In this document: one piece after another, positions 9,533 to 17,456 of the stretch
How the letters are laid out: each line of letters begins with the position of its first letter
Numbering within the stretch: position 1 is the first letter of the stretch
NCBI GenBank assembly: GCA_009917455.1
Contig: QZDS01000005.1
Span: 124,001-188,000, forward strand
Direction of reading: 5' to 3'
Source of the DNA: a bacterium 1xD8-48
GTDB taxonomy: Bacteria; Bacillota; Clostridia; Lachnospirales; Lachnospiraceae
Length of the DNA stretch: 64,000 bases
Translations under genes and position numbers: made by a program
The notes under the pieces: model-generated
What the model saw: only the letters and a program-made list of their open reading frames with translations
Databases searched by the model: none
Told to the model about the DNA's origin: nothing

Positions 9533-10978
9533 ATGAAAAACATTCTTTTTGTCGCATCAGAGGGTATGCCATTTATCAAGACGGGAGGTTTGGCCGATGT
9601 GGTTGGCTCGCTCCCCAAATGCATTGACAGGCAGTATTTTGACGTGAGGGTAATTCTCCCCAAATACACATGCATGTCTCAGGAAATGAAAGACAAGATG
9701 AGCTATGTTACTCATTTTTATATGGATTTTCACTGGAAAAATGAGTATGTAGGTATTTTGTATGCCGAGGTGGAGGGCGTAAAGTATTATTTTATTGACA
9801 ATGAAATGTTCTTTAACGGCTTTAAACCATATGGCGACAATGCGCTTTTCGAGATTGAGAAATTTGCATTCTTTTCCAAGGCTGCGCTGTCCATACTGCC
9901 GGTGATAGATTTCCGTCCTGATTTAATTCACTGCCATGACTGGCAGACGGGCCTTGTTCCCGTATATTTGAAAGAGCGTTTCCAGGGAAATGAATTTTTC
10001 CGTGGAATCAAATCTGTTATGACTATCCATAACCTGAAATTCCAGGGCAAATGGAGCGTAAAGGAAGTGCAGGACATCACGGGACTGCCCGGCTATTATT
10101 TCACTCCTGACAAGCTCGAGCTCTTTAAGGACGCCAATCTGTTAAAGGGCGGCCTTGTATATGCGGATGCAATTACCACGGTAAGCGACACCTATGCGGA
10201 GGAAATCAAGACAGAGTTTTACGGCGAGCAGTTAGACGGCCTTATGCGCGCAAGGAGCAATTCCCTGCGGGGAATCGTAAACGGCGTTGACTACGACGAT
10301 TTCAATCCCGAGACGGATAAGTTTATCGCCCATCAGTATAACGCGGTGAACTTCCGTAAAGAAAAGATTAAGAATAAACGCGCTCTGCAGGCGGAACTTG
10401 GACTTGACCAGGACGACAAGGCATTTATGATTGGTATTGTTTCAAGGCTGACGGACCAGAAGGGCTTTGACCTTATCGACTGCATTATGGATGAGCTTTG
10501 CCAGGACTATGTTCAGATTGTTGTCCTTGGCACAGGGGAAGAACGTTATGAAAATATGTTCCGTCATTTTGACTGGAAATATCATAATAAGGTTTCCGGC
10601 AATATATACTATTCAGAGGCCTTATCCCATAAAATTTATGCGGCCAGCGATGCGTTTCTTATGCCGTCCCTGTTTGAGCCCTGCGGTTTAAGCCAGCTTA
10701 TGAGCCTGCGTTACGGGACGGTTCCCATTGTCAGGGAGACAGGCGGGCTTAAGGATACGGTAGAGCCCTATAACGAATATGAAAATACCGGAACGGGATT
10801 TTCATTTGTAAATTATAACGCCCATGAAATGTTATCCACTATCCGCTATGCGGAACGCATTTATTTTGACAAGAAGCGCGAATGGAATAAGATTGTAGAC
10901 AGGGCTATGGCAGCCGATTTCTCATGGGATGTTTCAGCTAAGAAATATCAGGAGATGTATGACTGGCTGATTGGATAA
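9533..10978 (+). CDS. glgA: Glycogen synthase (ADP-glucose type), GT5 family
   Basis: This cytosolic enzyme adds glucose from ADP-glucose to growing alpha-1,4-glucan. It has 481 residues, typical for GlgA. The N-terminal ADP-glucose motif KTGGLADVVGSLP begins at residue 16, the HDWQTGLVP stretch is present, and the C-terminal GT-B half holds FEPCGLSQLMSLRYG with its conserved glutamate. The ATG at 9533 was chosen over an adjacent GTG at 9530; GGAGGG sits six bases upstream. Other glycogen genes (glgC, glgD, glgB, glgP) are not nearby, so this copy is separated from them. The next gene begins 21 bases downstream. Confidence 0.97.
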   Translation: MKNILFVASEGMPFIKTGGLADVVGSLPKCIDRQYFDVRVILPKYTCMSQEMKDKMSYVTHFYMDFHWKNEYVGILYAEVEGVKYYFIDNEMFFNGFKPYGDNALFEIEKFAFFSKAALSILPVIDFRPDLIHCHDWQTGLVPVYLKERFQGNEFFRGIKSVMTIHNLKFQGKWSVKEVQDITGLPGYYFTPDKLELFKDANLLKGGLVYADAITTVSDTYAEEIKTEFYGEQLDGLMRARSNSLRGIVNGVDYDDFNPETDKFIAHQYNAVNFRKEKIKNKRALQAELGLDQDDKAFMIGIVSRLTDQKGFDLIDCIMDELCQDYVQIVVLGTGEERYENMFRHFDWKYHNKVSGNIYYSEALSHKIYAASDAFLMPSLFEPCGLSQLMSLRYGTVPIVRETGGLKDTVEPYNEYENTGTGFSFVNYNAHEMLSTIRYAERIYFDKKREWNKIVDRAMAADFSWDVSAKKYQEMYDWLIG

Positions 10979-10999
10979 GAAGTTTGGAGCGTAGCAGTA

Positions 11000-12901
11000 A
11001 TGCCGGACAGAAAAAAAAAAGACAGCTTCATATTGCAGGCGGGGATTCTGGCTTCGGCCGGAATCATCGTCCGCATTATCGGGCTTTTGTACAATGCGCC
11101 GTTGGTTGCCATTATTGGCGACGAGGGGAACGGGTATTATAACAGTGCTTATTATGCGTACAGCATTATTTTACTGATTTCCTCGTACAGTATTCCCTCT
11201 GCGGTTTCCAAGGTGATTGCGCAGAAGCTGGCGACAAGAGAATATCGGAACGCACACAGAATTTTCCGCTGTGCGCTTTATTATGTGCTGGTAGTCGGTG
11301 GTATTGCCAGCTTATTTGTGTTTTTCGGGGCCGGACTTTTAGTGAAAATGGAGAGCGCGGTTTTTCCGCTTAAGGTGCTTGCGCCGACAATTTTTTTCAG
11401 CGGGATTTTAGGCGTTTTGCGGGGATATTTCCAGGCGCACAAATCCATGACTCAGACCTCGGTCTCTCAGATTGTCGAGCAGATTGTAAACGCCGGGGTG
11501 AGCATCGGCATGGCCTATGTCATGGTGGGAGTTGCGGCGGACAGGGACGCTACCACCCGGGCCTCCTACGGCGCGGCAGGCGGAACCATAGGAACAGGCG
11601 CCGGGGTACTGGCAGGACTTTTTTTTATGGCAGGCGTTTATGCGCTGAATAAAAAAACGATTCGGAAGAGAATAGAGCGGGACACGGTCCATGAGGATGA
11701 GTCCTACAAAGAAATTTTTAAGATGATTCTGATGGTGGTGACCCCTTTTATTTTAAGTACGGGTATCTACAATATCAACAACTTTCTCGACAACACCATC
11801 TACCAGCGGATTATGATGGACTATCGGAAGCTCGACGAGGCGGTTGTGGCCATGGATTTGAGCGTGGTGGCGAAGGGGACGAAGATTTCCAATATTCCCA
11901 TTGCCTTTGCGTCCGCCATGTCGTCGGCGTTAATCCCCGGTATATCCAGCGATTTTGCCAGAAAAAAAATGTCGGGGGTGAAGGAGAAGGTGGCGAAATC
12001 CGTCAAGGTCACCATGATGATTTCCATTCCCTGCGCAGCGGGAATCGGCGTTCTGGCAAAGCCGATTATGATGGTAATCTTTCACCAGCCGGAATCCCTT
12101 GAAATTTCCTCGGTTCTGCTGACATGTATGGCGGTGAGTATCATTTTTTACGGGCTTTCCACTCTTGCCCAGGCAATCCTGCAGTCAATCGGAAGGATGA
12201 AAACCCCGATTATCAACGCCACGGCGGCGGTGGTAATCCATGCCGGGATTATGATTGGGACGATGATGCTTCTGGACGAAAAATACAGCCTTTACTGCTA
12301 TGTGTTTTCTACCATATTATACTCGCTGATTCTGTGCATACTGAACCAGTGCTCCGTGCACCATTATCTGAAGTATCGCCAGGGAGCGGTCAAAACCTTC
12401 CTGCTGCCTGTTCTTGCATCGGTGGTTATGGGGGCGGCGGCCTTTGGCGTGTATCAGGGGCTGTATTATCTTTGCAAGATAAATATCGTGGCGCTGGCGG
12501 CAGCAGTTTTTGTCGGAGTAATGGTTTATTTCGTACTGATTATACGCTGGAAAGTGGTGTCGGAAGCGGAGCTTACAGGGATGCCCAAGGGCCGTATGAT
12601 GGCGGGGATTGCCAGAAAGCTGAGGATTCTGAGACCGGAGGAGGATAATAAACAACGGTCAGCACATGCGGGCGCCTCTTATGTTAAAGGGAAATCCGAT
12701 AAGAAGAAAAAGACGTCGAAACCGTCAGGAAAAAGAAAACCGTCCCCGAAGGGAAATGCGTCTGTGAAAGACGGGGAAAATCTGGAGGTGAAGATATACG
12801 AAAGGGAGCAGGCGGATAAAAAACCGGAAAATGCGGAGGTGAGCTTCCGAAGCATTTACGAAACCGACACAGACAGCGACGATTACTGGCTGGACGATTA
12901 A
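11000..12901 (+). CDS. MurJ/SpoVB-like polysaccharide (oligosaccharide) flippase
   Basis: The 633-residue protein has about 14 predicted membrane helices over the first 530 residues and the MVF/MOP superfamily N-terminus (SFILQAGILASAGIIVRIIG), close to SpoVB, YtgP and MurJ. Such proteins flip lipid-linked cell-wall precursors across the membrane. The last 100 residues are an odd hydrophilic tail: a lysine-rich block (KKKKTSKPSGKRKPSPKGN) followed by an acidic end. That tail is not part of the transporter fold and is probably cytosolic. Whether it handles peptidoglycan or another polymer cannot be told. It is 21 bases after glgA and probably co-transcribed. Confidence 0.87.
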   Translation: MPDRKKKDSFILQAGILASAGIIVRIIGLLYNAPLVAIIGDEGNGYYNSAYYAYSIILLISSYSIPSAVSKVIAQKLATREYRNAHRIFRCALYYVLVVGGIASLFVFFGAGLLVKMESAVFPLKVLAPTIFFSGILGVLRGYFQAHKSMTQTSVSQIVEQIVNAGVSIGMAYVMVGVAADRDATTRASYGAAGGTIGTGAGVLAGLFFMAGVYALNKKTIRKRIERDTVHEDESYKEIFKMILMVVTPFILSTGIYNINNFLDNTIYQRIMMDYRKLDEAVVAMDLSVVAKGTKISNIPIAFASAMSSALIPGISSDFARKKMSGVKEKVAKSVKVTMMISIPCAAGIGVLAKPIMMVIFHQPESLEISSVLLTCMAVSIIFYGLSTLAQAILQSIGRMKTPIINATAAVVIHAGIMIGTMMLLDEKYSLYCYVFSTILYSLILCILNQCSVHHYLKYRQGAVKTFLLPVLASVVMGAAAFGVYQGLYYLCKINIVALAAAVFVGVMVYFVLIIRWKVVSEAELTGMPKGRMMAGIARKLRILRPEEDNKQRSAHAGASYVKGKSDKKKKTSKPSGKRKPSPKGNASVKDGENLEVKIYEREQADKKPENAEVSFRSIYETDTDSDDYWLDD

Positions 12902-12933
12902 GCTTTTTTAAAAATAAATAATGAAAGAATATT

Positions 12934-12992
12934 AAAATACCTTCTGGAAATACTAAAAGCGTCAGAAAGACAAAATTTTCAGGAGGTATTTT
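12934..12992 (+). promoter_or_regulatory. 17-bp leader hairpin masking the ribosome-binding site of the next gene
   Basis: Bases 12934-12950 pair with 12976-12992 over 17 consecutive positions (15 Watson-Crick, two G-U), leaving a 25-base loop. The right arm contains the AGGAGG ribosome-binding site (12981-12986) of the gene starting at 12996. In RNA this would hide the site. The T-rich end of the right arm means it could also act partly as a terminator. Confidence 0.6.
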
Positions 12993-12995
12993 TAT

Positions 12996-13181
12996 ATGGC
13001 AAACTTATCAGAGCTTGATTTACAGAATCTTCGTCATTTGATTGGCGGTTACGACGTGTCACACTGCAAAATGAAAGAGTATGCGTCCAATGCTACGGAC
13101 ACACAGGTGAAAAGTTTTTTTGAAAAAGGGGCAAAATCTGCCATGGACAACAAAAATCAGTTGATGAAATTTTTGCAGTAG
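12996..13181 (+). CDS. Small coat-like protein, 61 residues
   Basis: A short, helical, soluble protein with one cysteine (Cys24), no signal peptide and no membrane segment. It is followed 12 bases later by a CotF-like protein, the arrangement seen for small spore-coat-type proteins in Clostridia, so a spore role is inferred mainly from the pair. The AGGAGG upstream is strong, but it lies inside the right arm of a long hairpin, so translation is probably conditional. Residue order suggests a helix from 6 to 20 and an amphipathic C-terminal helix from 35 to 60. Confidence 0.7.
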   Translation: MANLSELDLQNLRHLIGGYDVSHCKMKEYASNATDTQVKSFFEKGAKSAMDNKNQLMKFLQ

Positions 13182-13193
13182 GAGGTTGATAAA

Positions 13194-13454
13194 ATGCAGA
13201 TGAATGAGAAGACAATGGTAGCGGATACGCTGACAGGAATTAACGGAGAACTTGTGCGTTACGGTGAAATGATTGCGCAGACAGAGAATAAGGAATTGAA
13301 GCAGACCTTAAAGCAGTTTCGGAACGCCTGCGAACAGTCACAGGAGGATTTGTACAATATTGCAAGGGAAAAATCCTATTATGTGCCTGCAGCAAAGGCA
13401 ACACAGGAAGAAATCGACCATGTGAAGGATTTGTTTACGAGCAGCGTACTGTAA
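13194..13454 (+). CDS. CotF-like spore coat family small protein
   Basis: The 86-residue, mostly helical protein resembles the CotF/COG5577 coat proteins: an N-terminal helix with the polar TLTGINGELVRYGEMI stretch and the characteristic ending IAREKSYYVPAAKAT followed by an acidic helix. The ribosome-binding site AGGAGG overlaps the stop of the previous gene, so the two are translationally linked. It would be a structural component of the spore surface; the sequence does not show the layer. Confidence 0.72.
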   Translation: MQMNEKTMVADTLTGINGELVRYGEMIAQTENKELKQTLKQFRNACEQSQEDLYNIAREKSYYVPAAKATQEEIDHVKDLFTSSVL

Positions 13455-13501
13455 AAGCGCGGTTTGTGTAAAGGCTGCGCCGTAAAAAATTGATTGGAAG
13501 T

Positions 13502-13531
13502 GAGACCGGTTAGCTGGAAAGCGCCGGTCTC
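13502..13531 (+). terminator. Terminator-like hairpin after the coat-like pair
   Basis: An 8-bp perfect stem GAGACCGG / CCGGTCTC with a 14-base loop lies 48 bases after the stop. The tail (ATTTATATT) is T-rich but interrupted, so efficiency is uncertain. Confidence 0.6.
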
Positions 13532-13590
13532 ATTTATATTCAATAAGCCGGCCCGCGCAGCGTGACAGCGTTTGATGCCCGACACAGCTT

Positions 13591-13618
13591 TTGGTTTGTG
13601 CAAATTTGCATCTATAAT
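13591..13618 (+). promoter_or_regulatory. Promoter for the sugar ABC transporter operon
   Basis: TTGGTT (13591-13596), a 16-base spacer and TATAAT (13613-13618). The leader of about 130 bases to the first permease gene contains the inverted repeat at 13651-13691. Confidence 0.6.
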
Positions 13619-13650
13619 ACTGTCAAAAAAGATATATCCTCCGATACTGC

Positions 13651-13691
13651 GCAAAAGTTAACAAAAACAGATATGTAATCATAACTTTTGC
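13651..13691 (+). promoter_or_regulatory. Perfect 10-bp inverted repeat in the ABC operon leader
   Basis: GCAAAAGTTA (13651-13660) and its exact reverse complement TAACTTTTGC (13682-13691) are separated by 21 bases, so the half-site centres are 31 bases apart, about three helical turns. It may be an operator for the nearby AraC-type regulator or an RNA hairpin; no T-run follows, so it is not a classic terminator. Confidence 0.55.
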
Positions 13692-13753
13692 TATGTATTT
13701 TGCCCTGCCTGAAAGTGTATACTTAACTCAAAGAAGAAAAGGAGGGATTTCGT

Positions 13754-14719
13754 ATGGCGGTTTTGGAAAAGGCGAAAAGAGGCGGGGCTCCTGAAACAGA
13801 AAATACCGCAAAAAAACGGGGGAATTTCCTGACAAACGACCAATTCCAGATGCAGACCATGATTTGGCCCGGTCTGATTCTGTGTTTCATTTTCTGCTAT
13901 ATTCCCATGTATGGAATTATTATTGCGTTTAAGAATTACACGGTACTTTCCAGCGTGAGTAGTGCGGAATGGGTGGGTTTTAAATATTTCAGAGAATTTT
14001 TTAACGACCCTGCGCTGGCCAATGTCCTGCGCAACACATTGGCGCTGAACGGTCTGGCGCTGGTCTTTTCTTTTCCGGCGCCGATTCTGCTGGCACTGTT
14101 TATCAATGAGATTAAAAACGTTAAATTTAAAAAGACTATTCAGACCATTTCCTATCTGCCGCATTTTCTTTCCTGGGTTATTTTCGGCGGTATCGTACTG
14201 GAAATGCTGATGCCAAACGGCGTGGTCAGCGCAGTACTCTGTAAACTGGGTATAATTGCCGAACCCGTTAATTTTATGGCAAAGGGCGAGTACTTCTATG
14301 CAATCTATACCATCATCAGCGTGATTAAGTCCGTTGGCTTTGGTTCAATCCTGTATGTGGCGGCAATCACGGGGATTGACCAGGAGCTGTACGAGGCGGC
14401 TACGGTGGACGGCTGCGGAAGATTCCAGAAAATGTGGTATATCACCGTTCCCTGTATCGCAGGGACCATCGTTATCATGCTGATATTTCAGATTAGCTCC
14501 ATTTTAAATACAGGGTATGAGCAGATTATCCTGCTGCAAAACTCCCTGAACCTTGCATTCAGCGAGACCCTGGATACCTATGTATACAAAATAGGAATTG
14601 CGCAGTCCAGGTATTCCTATGCCGCGGCAGTTGGTCTTTTGAAATCCATCATGTCCGTGATGCTGATGCTGATTGCAAACCAGACTTCAAAAAAGACGCT
14701 GGGGCGGGGATTGTTCTGA
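13754..14719 (+). CDS. Carbohydrate ABC transporter permease, LplB type
   Basis: One of two membrane subunits of a CUT1-type sugar importer. The 321-residue protein has six predicted membrane helices and the EAA loop that docks the ATPase (YEAATVDGCGRFQKMWYITVP, near residues 212-232). The N-terminal cytosolic stretch of about 35 residues is charged. It starts at an ATG after AAAGGAGGG. It is the first gene of a three-gene operon with the second permease and the binding protein. No ATPase gene is present, so an ATPase encoded elsewhere (MsmX-like) is presumably shared. Confidence 0.92.
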   Translation: MAVLEKAKRGGAPETENTAKKRGNFLTNDQFQMQTMIWPGLILCFIFCYIPMYGIIIAFKNYTVLSSVSSAEWVGFKYFREFFNDPALANVLRNTLALNGLALVFSFPAPILLALFINEIKNVKFKKTIQTISYLPHFLSWVIFGGIVLEMLMPNGVVSAVLCKLGIIAEPVNFMAKGEYFYAIYTIISVIKSVGFGSILYVAAITGIDQELYEAATVDGCGRFQKMWYITVPCIAGTIVIMLIFQISSILNTGYEQIILLQNSLNLAFSETLDTYVYKIGIAQSRYSYAAAVGLLKSIMSVMLMLIANQTSKKTLGRGLF

Positions 14720-14735
14720 AAAAGGAGGGAGTTAC

Positions 14736-15641
14736 ATGTCAAAGCCAAAAAAAGGAACGCTGCTAAACAGGAATACGGCCTTTGACCGGGTCAACTATTT
14801 CGTCATGGTAATTCTGGCGTTCGTCATGGTTTATCCGCTGTGGTACTGTATTGCCGGCAGCCTGAACGAAGGTATTGATTATATCCGGGGCGGCGTGTTT
14901 CTGTGGCCGAGGAAATGGACGCTTGCCAATTATAAGGCGGTATTTCTGGACAAGGCCATTCTGAACGCTTTCGGCGTAACCATTTTGAAGTGCCTGATTG
15001 GCACGGTGACCAGCGTTCTGTGCACCGCAATGGCATCCTATGCCATCACACGGCCCGGCCTGAAGCTGAAAAAGCTGTACATACCCTTTATCATGCTGAC
15101 CATGTTTTTCAGCGGAGGACTGATTCCCTACTTTATTTTAATTGTGGACCTGAACCTGTACGACTCTTTTTGGGTCTACATCATTCCCACCATGTTCAGC
15201 GCCTATAATATGATTATCATTCAGTCTTTTATGCGGGATTTGTCTGCGGAGCTGATTGAGTCGGCAAAACTGGACGGGGCCAGTGAATACAGAATATTCT
15301 TTCAGATTATTCTGCCGCTGTCCAAGCCTGTACTGGCAACCATCGCCCTGTTTACCGTGGTTACCCACTGGAATTCTTACTTTGATTCCATGATGTACAC
15401 GTCATCACAGGAGCTGCAGACAATCCAGCTGTTTCTGAAAAAGGTAATCACCGACCCCTCCGTTTCCAGAGGGCTGGGGTCCGCCGCCACCATCGCAATC
15501 CCCGACCAGGCGGCAACGCTGACGCCTCAGGTAGTCAAGCTAGCTACCATGGTGGTAACCGCTCTGCCGGTGGTTTGTATTTATCCGTTTTTACAGCGTT
15601 ATTTCGTAAAGGGCGTAACTATGGGGGCAGTCAAAGGCTGA
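14736..15641 (+). CDS. Carbohydrate ABC transporter permease, LplC/YtcP type
   Basis: The second membrane subunit of the importer, 301 residues, with six predicted helices and its own EAA loop (LIESAKLDGASEYRIFFQII). The ATG at 14736 follows AAGGAGGG and gives a family-length protein; the frame extends back into the previous gene without a better site. It starts 16 bases after the first permease stop and is followed by the binding-protein gene 44 bases later. Confidence 0.92.
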   Translation: MSKPKKGTLLNRNTAFDRVNYFVMVILAFVMVYPLWYCIAGSLNEGIDYIRGGVFLWPRKWTLANYKAVFLDKAILNAFGVTILKCLIGTVTSVLCTAMASYAITRPGLKLKKLYIPFIMLTMFFSGGLIPYFILIVDLNLYDSFWVYIIPTMFSAYNMIIIQSFMRDLSAELIESAKLDGASEYRIFFQIILPLSKPVLATIALFTVVTHWNSYFDSMMYTSSQELQTIQLFLKKVITDPSVSRGLGSAATIAIPDQAATLTPQVVKLATMVVTALPVVCIYPFLQRYFVKGVTMGAVKG

Positions 15642-15685
15642 TTCCCGTGACACCATAGACAAAACATAAATCAAGGAGGAAAAAA

Positions 15686-17404
15686 ATGAAAAGGAAAAAA
15701 TGGATTTCACTGTTATTGGTAATGGCAGTAGGACTGTCGCTTTTCAGCGGCTGCGGAGGCAGGGAGGAGACGGCGTCGAAACCCGAAGAGGCTCCGGCCG
15801 CCCCTGAAAGCAGCGATACTGAGACACAGGAAGCGCCTGACGCAGAGGCGGAGACAGACGCGGAAAATTCGGAGGCAGCCGCGGCGGACGGGCCAAGCTG
15901 GAAACAGGATACTTCCGACTGTACTGTCACCTGGTTCATGGCCTACGACTGGTATGGGAAAAAGTTTGACGAAGTGAATAATCTCTTTGACAAAAAGCTT
16001 TATGAGGAAACCGGTGTGAAGATTGATATCCAGACGGGCGATACCGACAAGCTCAATATGCTGATTCAGACAGGGAAGCTGCCGGACATCGTCACCATGG
16101 ACGCCAACTCCACCCAGCGTAAGCTTTTGGAGGACAACGGCATGGTGCAGCCTTTAGAGCCCCTGATGGAGCAGTATGCCCCGGACCTTGAGGTACCGCA
16201 GTCCATGATAGACTGGTACACCGCAAAGGACGGCCACTGGTATTCCATTGCCAGCTACTATTACGGCGACGACAATATCGCAGGCAATCAGGGATACTAT
16301 GAAACCCATAACCAAAATTATGTGCGGGAGGATATTTTAGGCCAGATAGGAATGAGCATTGACGACCTGCAGACAAAAGAAGGCTTCTTAAACGCGCTGC
16401 GCGCGGTAAAGGAACAGAATATCCAGTATAACGGGCAGACCGTGGTTCCCTATATGGTTCTGTTTTCCGATATTGCGGATATCCAGGTCGCACAGCAGTT
16501 AGGCGCCCATGAAGAAGATGCCGAAGGTAATTTCCAGTCCCTTTACACAACGCCCGAATACAGGGAAGCAATGCTGCTGTTTAACCAGATGTACCGGGAA
16601 GGCTTGTTGACGGACGACAGCTTTACCGTGGATAAGAGCCAGCTTGAACAGGAAATTGCGGCAGGACGGGTATTTGCATCCACCGCAAAAACAAATGTAT
16701 CCAATTCGAAGCTGAGCCTGTATGCCAGCGACAACAACGCAATCATGCGGTATGCCGGGCAGTTTACCGGTGATAATAATGACAAATCCATTATCCCGGC
16801 GCAAAACAACATGGGCTGGACGGCCACGCTGGTCAATAAGGACGCCCAGAATCCTGACAGGATTATCCGCCTGTTTGCGTACCTGAATTCCAAAGAAGCG
16901 ACGCTTGACAATGAGTGGGGCGTTGGCGGATGGACGCTGGGAGATGACGGCAAAGTAGTCAGAGATTCCGAGGTTGCGGCATTGCGCGATGCAAATCCCA
17001 CAGAGTTTACTGCCAAATATGCGGGAGATATGGGCTGGACCAACGACTACACTATCATACAGGGCACCTATCCTCTGGACGAGGGCGTCTGGTCGGATGA
17101 TACCTACCTTATGACCCATGATGACCGCATTGAAATCTATGACGATAAATGCTTTGCGGACGTAGCCCCGGAAGCCGGCAGCGATGAGGCCGCCATCCAG
17201 GCCAGAATCAAAGAGTACCGCCTGCAGGCATTGGGCAGGATTATCACCGCTTCCTCCGCCGAACAGTGCGAAGCCGAGCTGGACGCCGCTCTGGCCGAAA
17301 TGGAAAACCTTGGCCTGAGCAAGCTGATTAGCTATCAGAACGAATTATTCCAGGCAAATAAGGCGAAGCTGGGATTAAAATTTGCTTATCCCGGAAACAA
17401 ATAA
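15686..17404 (+). CDS. Extracellular sugar-binding lipoprotein of the ABC transporter
   Basis: This captures the substrate outside the membrane for the two permeases. The 572-residue protein has a lipoprotein signal peptide with lipobox LFSGC, so Cys23 would be lipidated. Next comes an Ala/Glu/Thr-rich flexible linker (about 27-70), then a family-1 solute-binding fold (TVTWFMAYDWYGKKFDE, LPDIVTMDANS). The length and the pairing with LplB/YtcP permeases match the LipO/YtcQ group, which usually handles complex oligosaccharides or aldouronates. No glycoside hydrolase is next to it, so the sugar is unknown. The likely regulators follow immediately on both strands. Confidence 0.92.
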   Translation: MKRKKWISLLLVMAVGLSLFSGCGGREETASKPEEAPAAPESSDTETQEAPDAEAETDAENSEAAAADGPSWKQDTSDCTVTWFMAYDWYGKKFDEVNNLFDKKLYEETGVKIDIQTGDTDKLNMLIQTGKLPDIVTMDANSTQRKLLEDNGMVQPLEPLMEQYAPDLEVPQSMIDWYTAKDGHWYSIASYYYGDDNIAGNQGYYETHNQNYVREDILGQIGMSIDDLQTKEGFLNALRAVKEQNIQYNGQTVVPYMVLFSDIADIQVAQQLGAHEEDAEGNFQSLYTTPEYREAMLLFNQMYREGLLTDDSFTVDKSQLEQEIAAGRVFASTAKTNVSNSKLSLYASDNNAIMRYAGQFTGDNNDKSIIPAQNNMGWTATLVNKDAQNPDRIIRLFAYLNSKEATLDNEWGVGGWTLGDDGKVVRDSEVAALRDANPTEFTAKYAGDMGWTNDYTIIQGTYPLDEGVWSDDTYLMTHDDRIEIYDDKCFADVAPEAGSDEAAIQARIKEYRLQALGRIITASSAEQCEAELDAALAEMENLGLSKLISYQNELFQANKAKLGLKFAYPGNK

Positions 17405-17456
17405 ATGAAAGCTTCCGTTCAGACTTAAAAAAGAGGGCGTTGTCAGCGCTCTCTTT

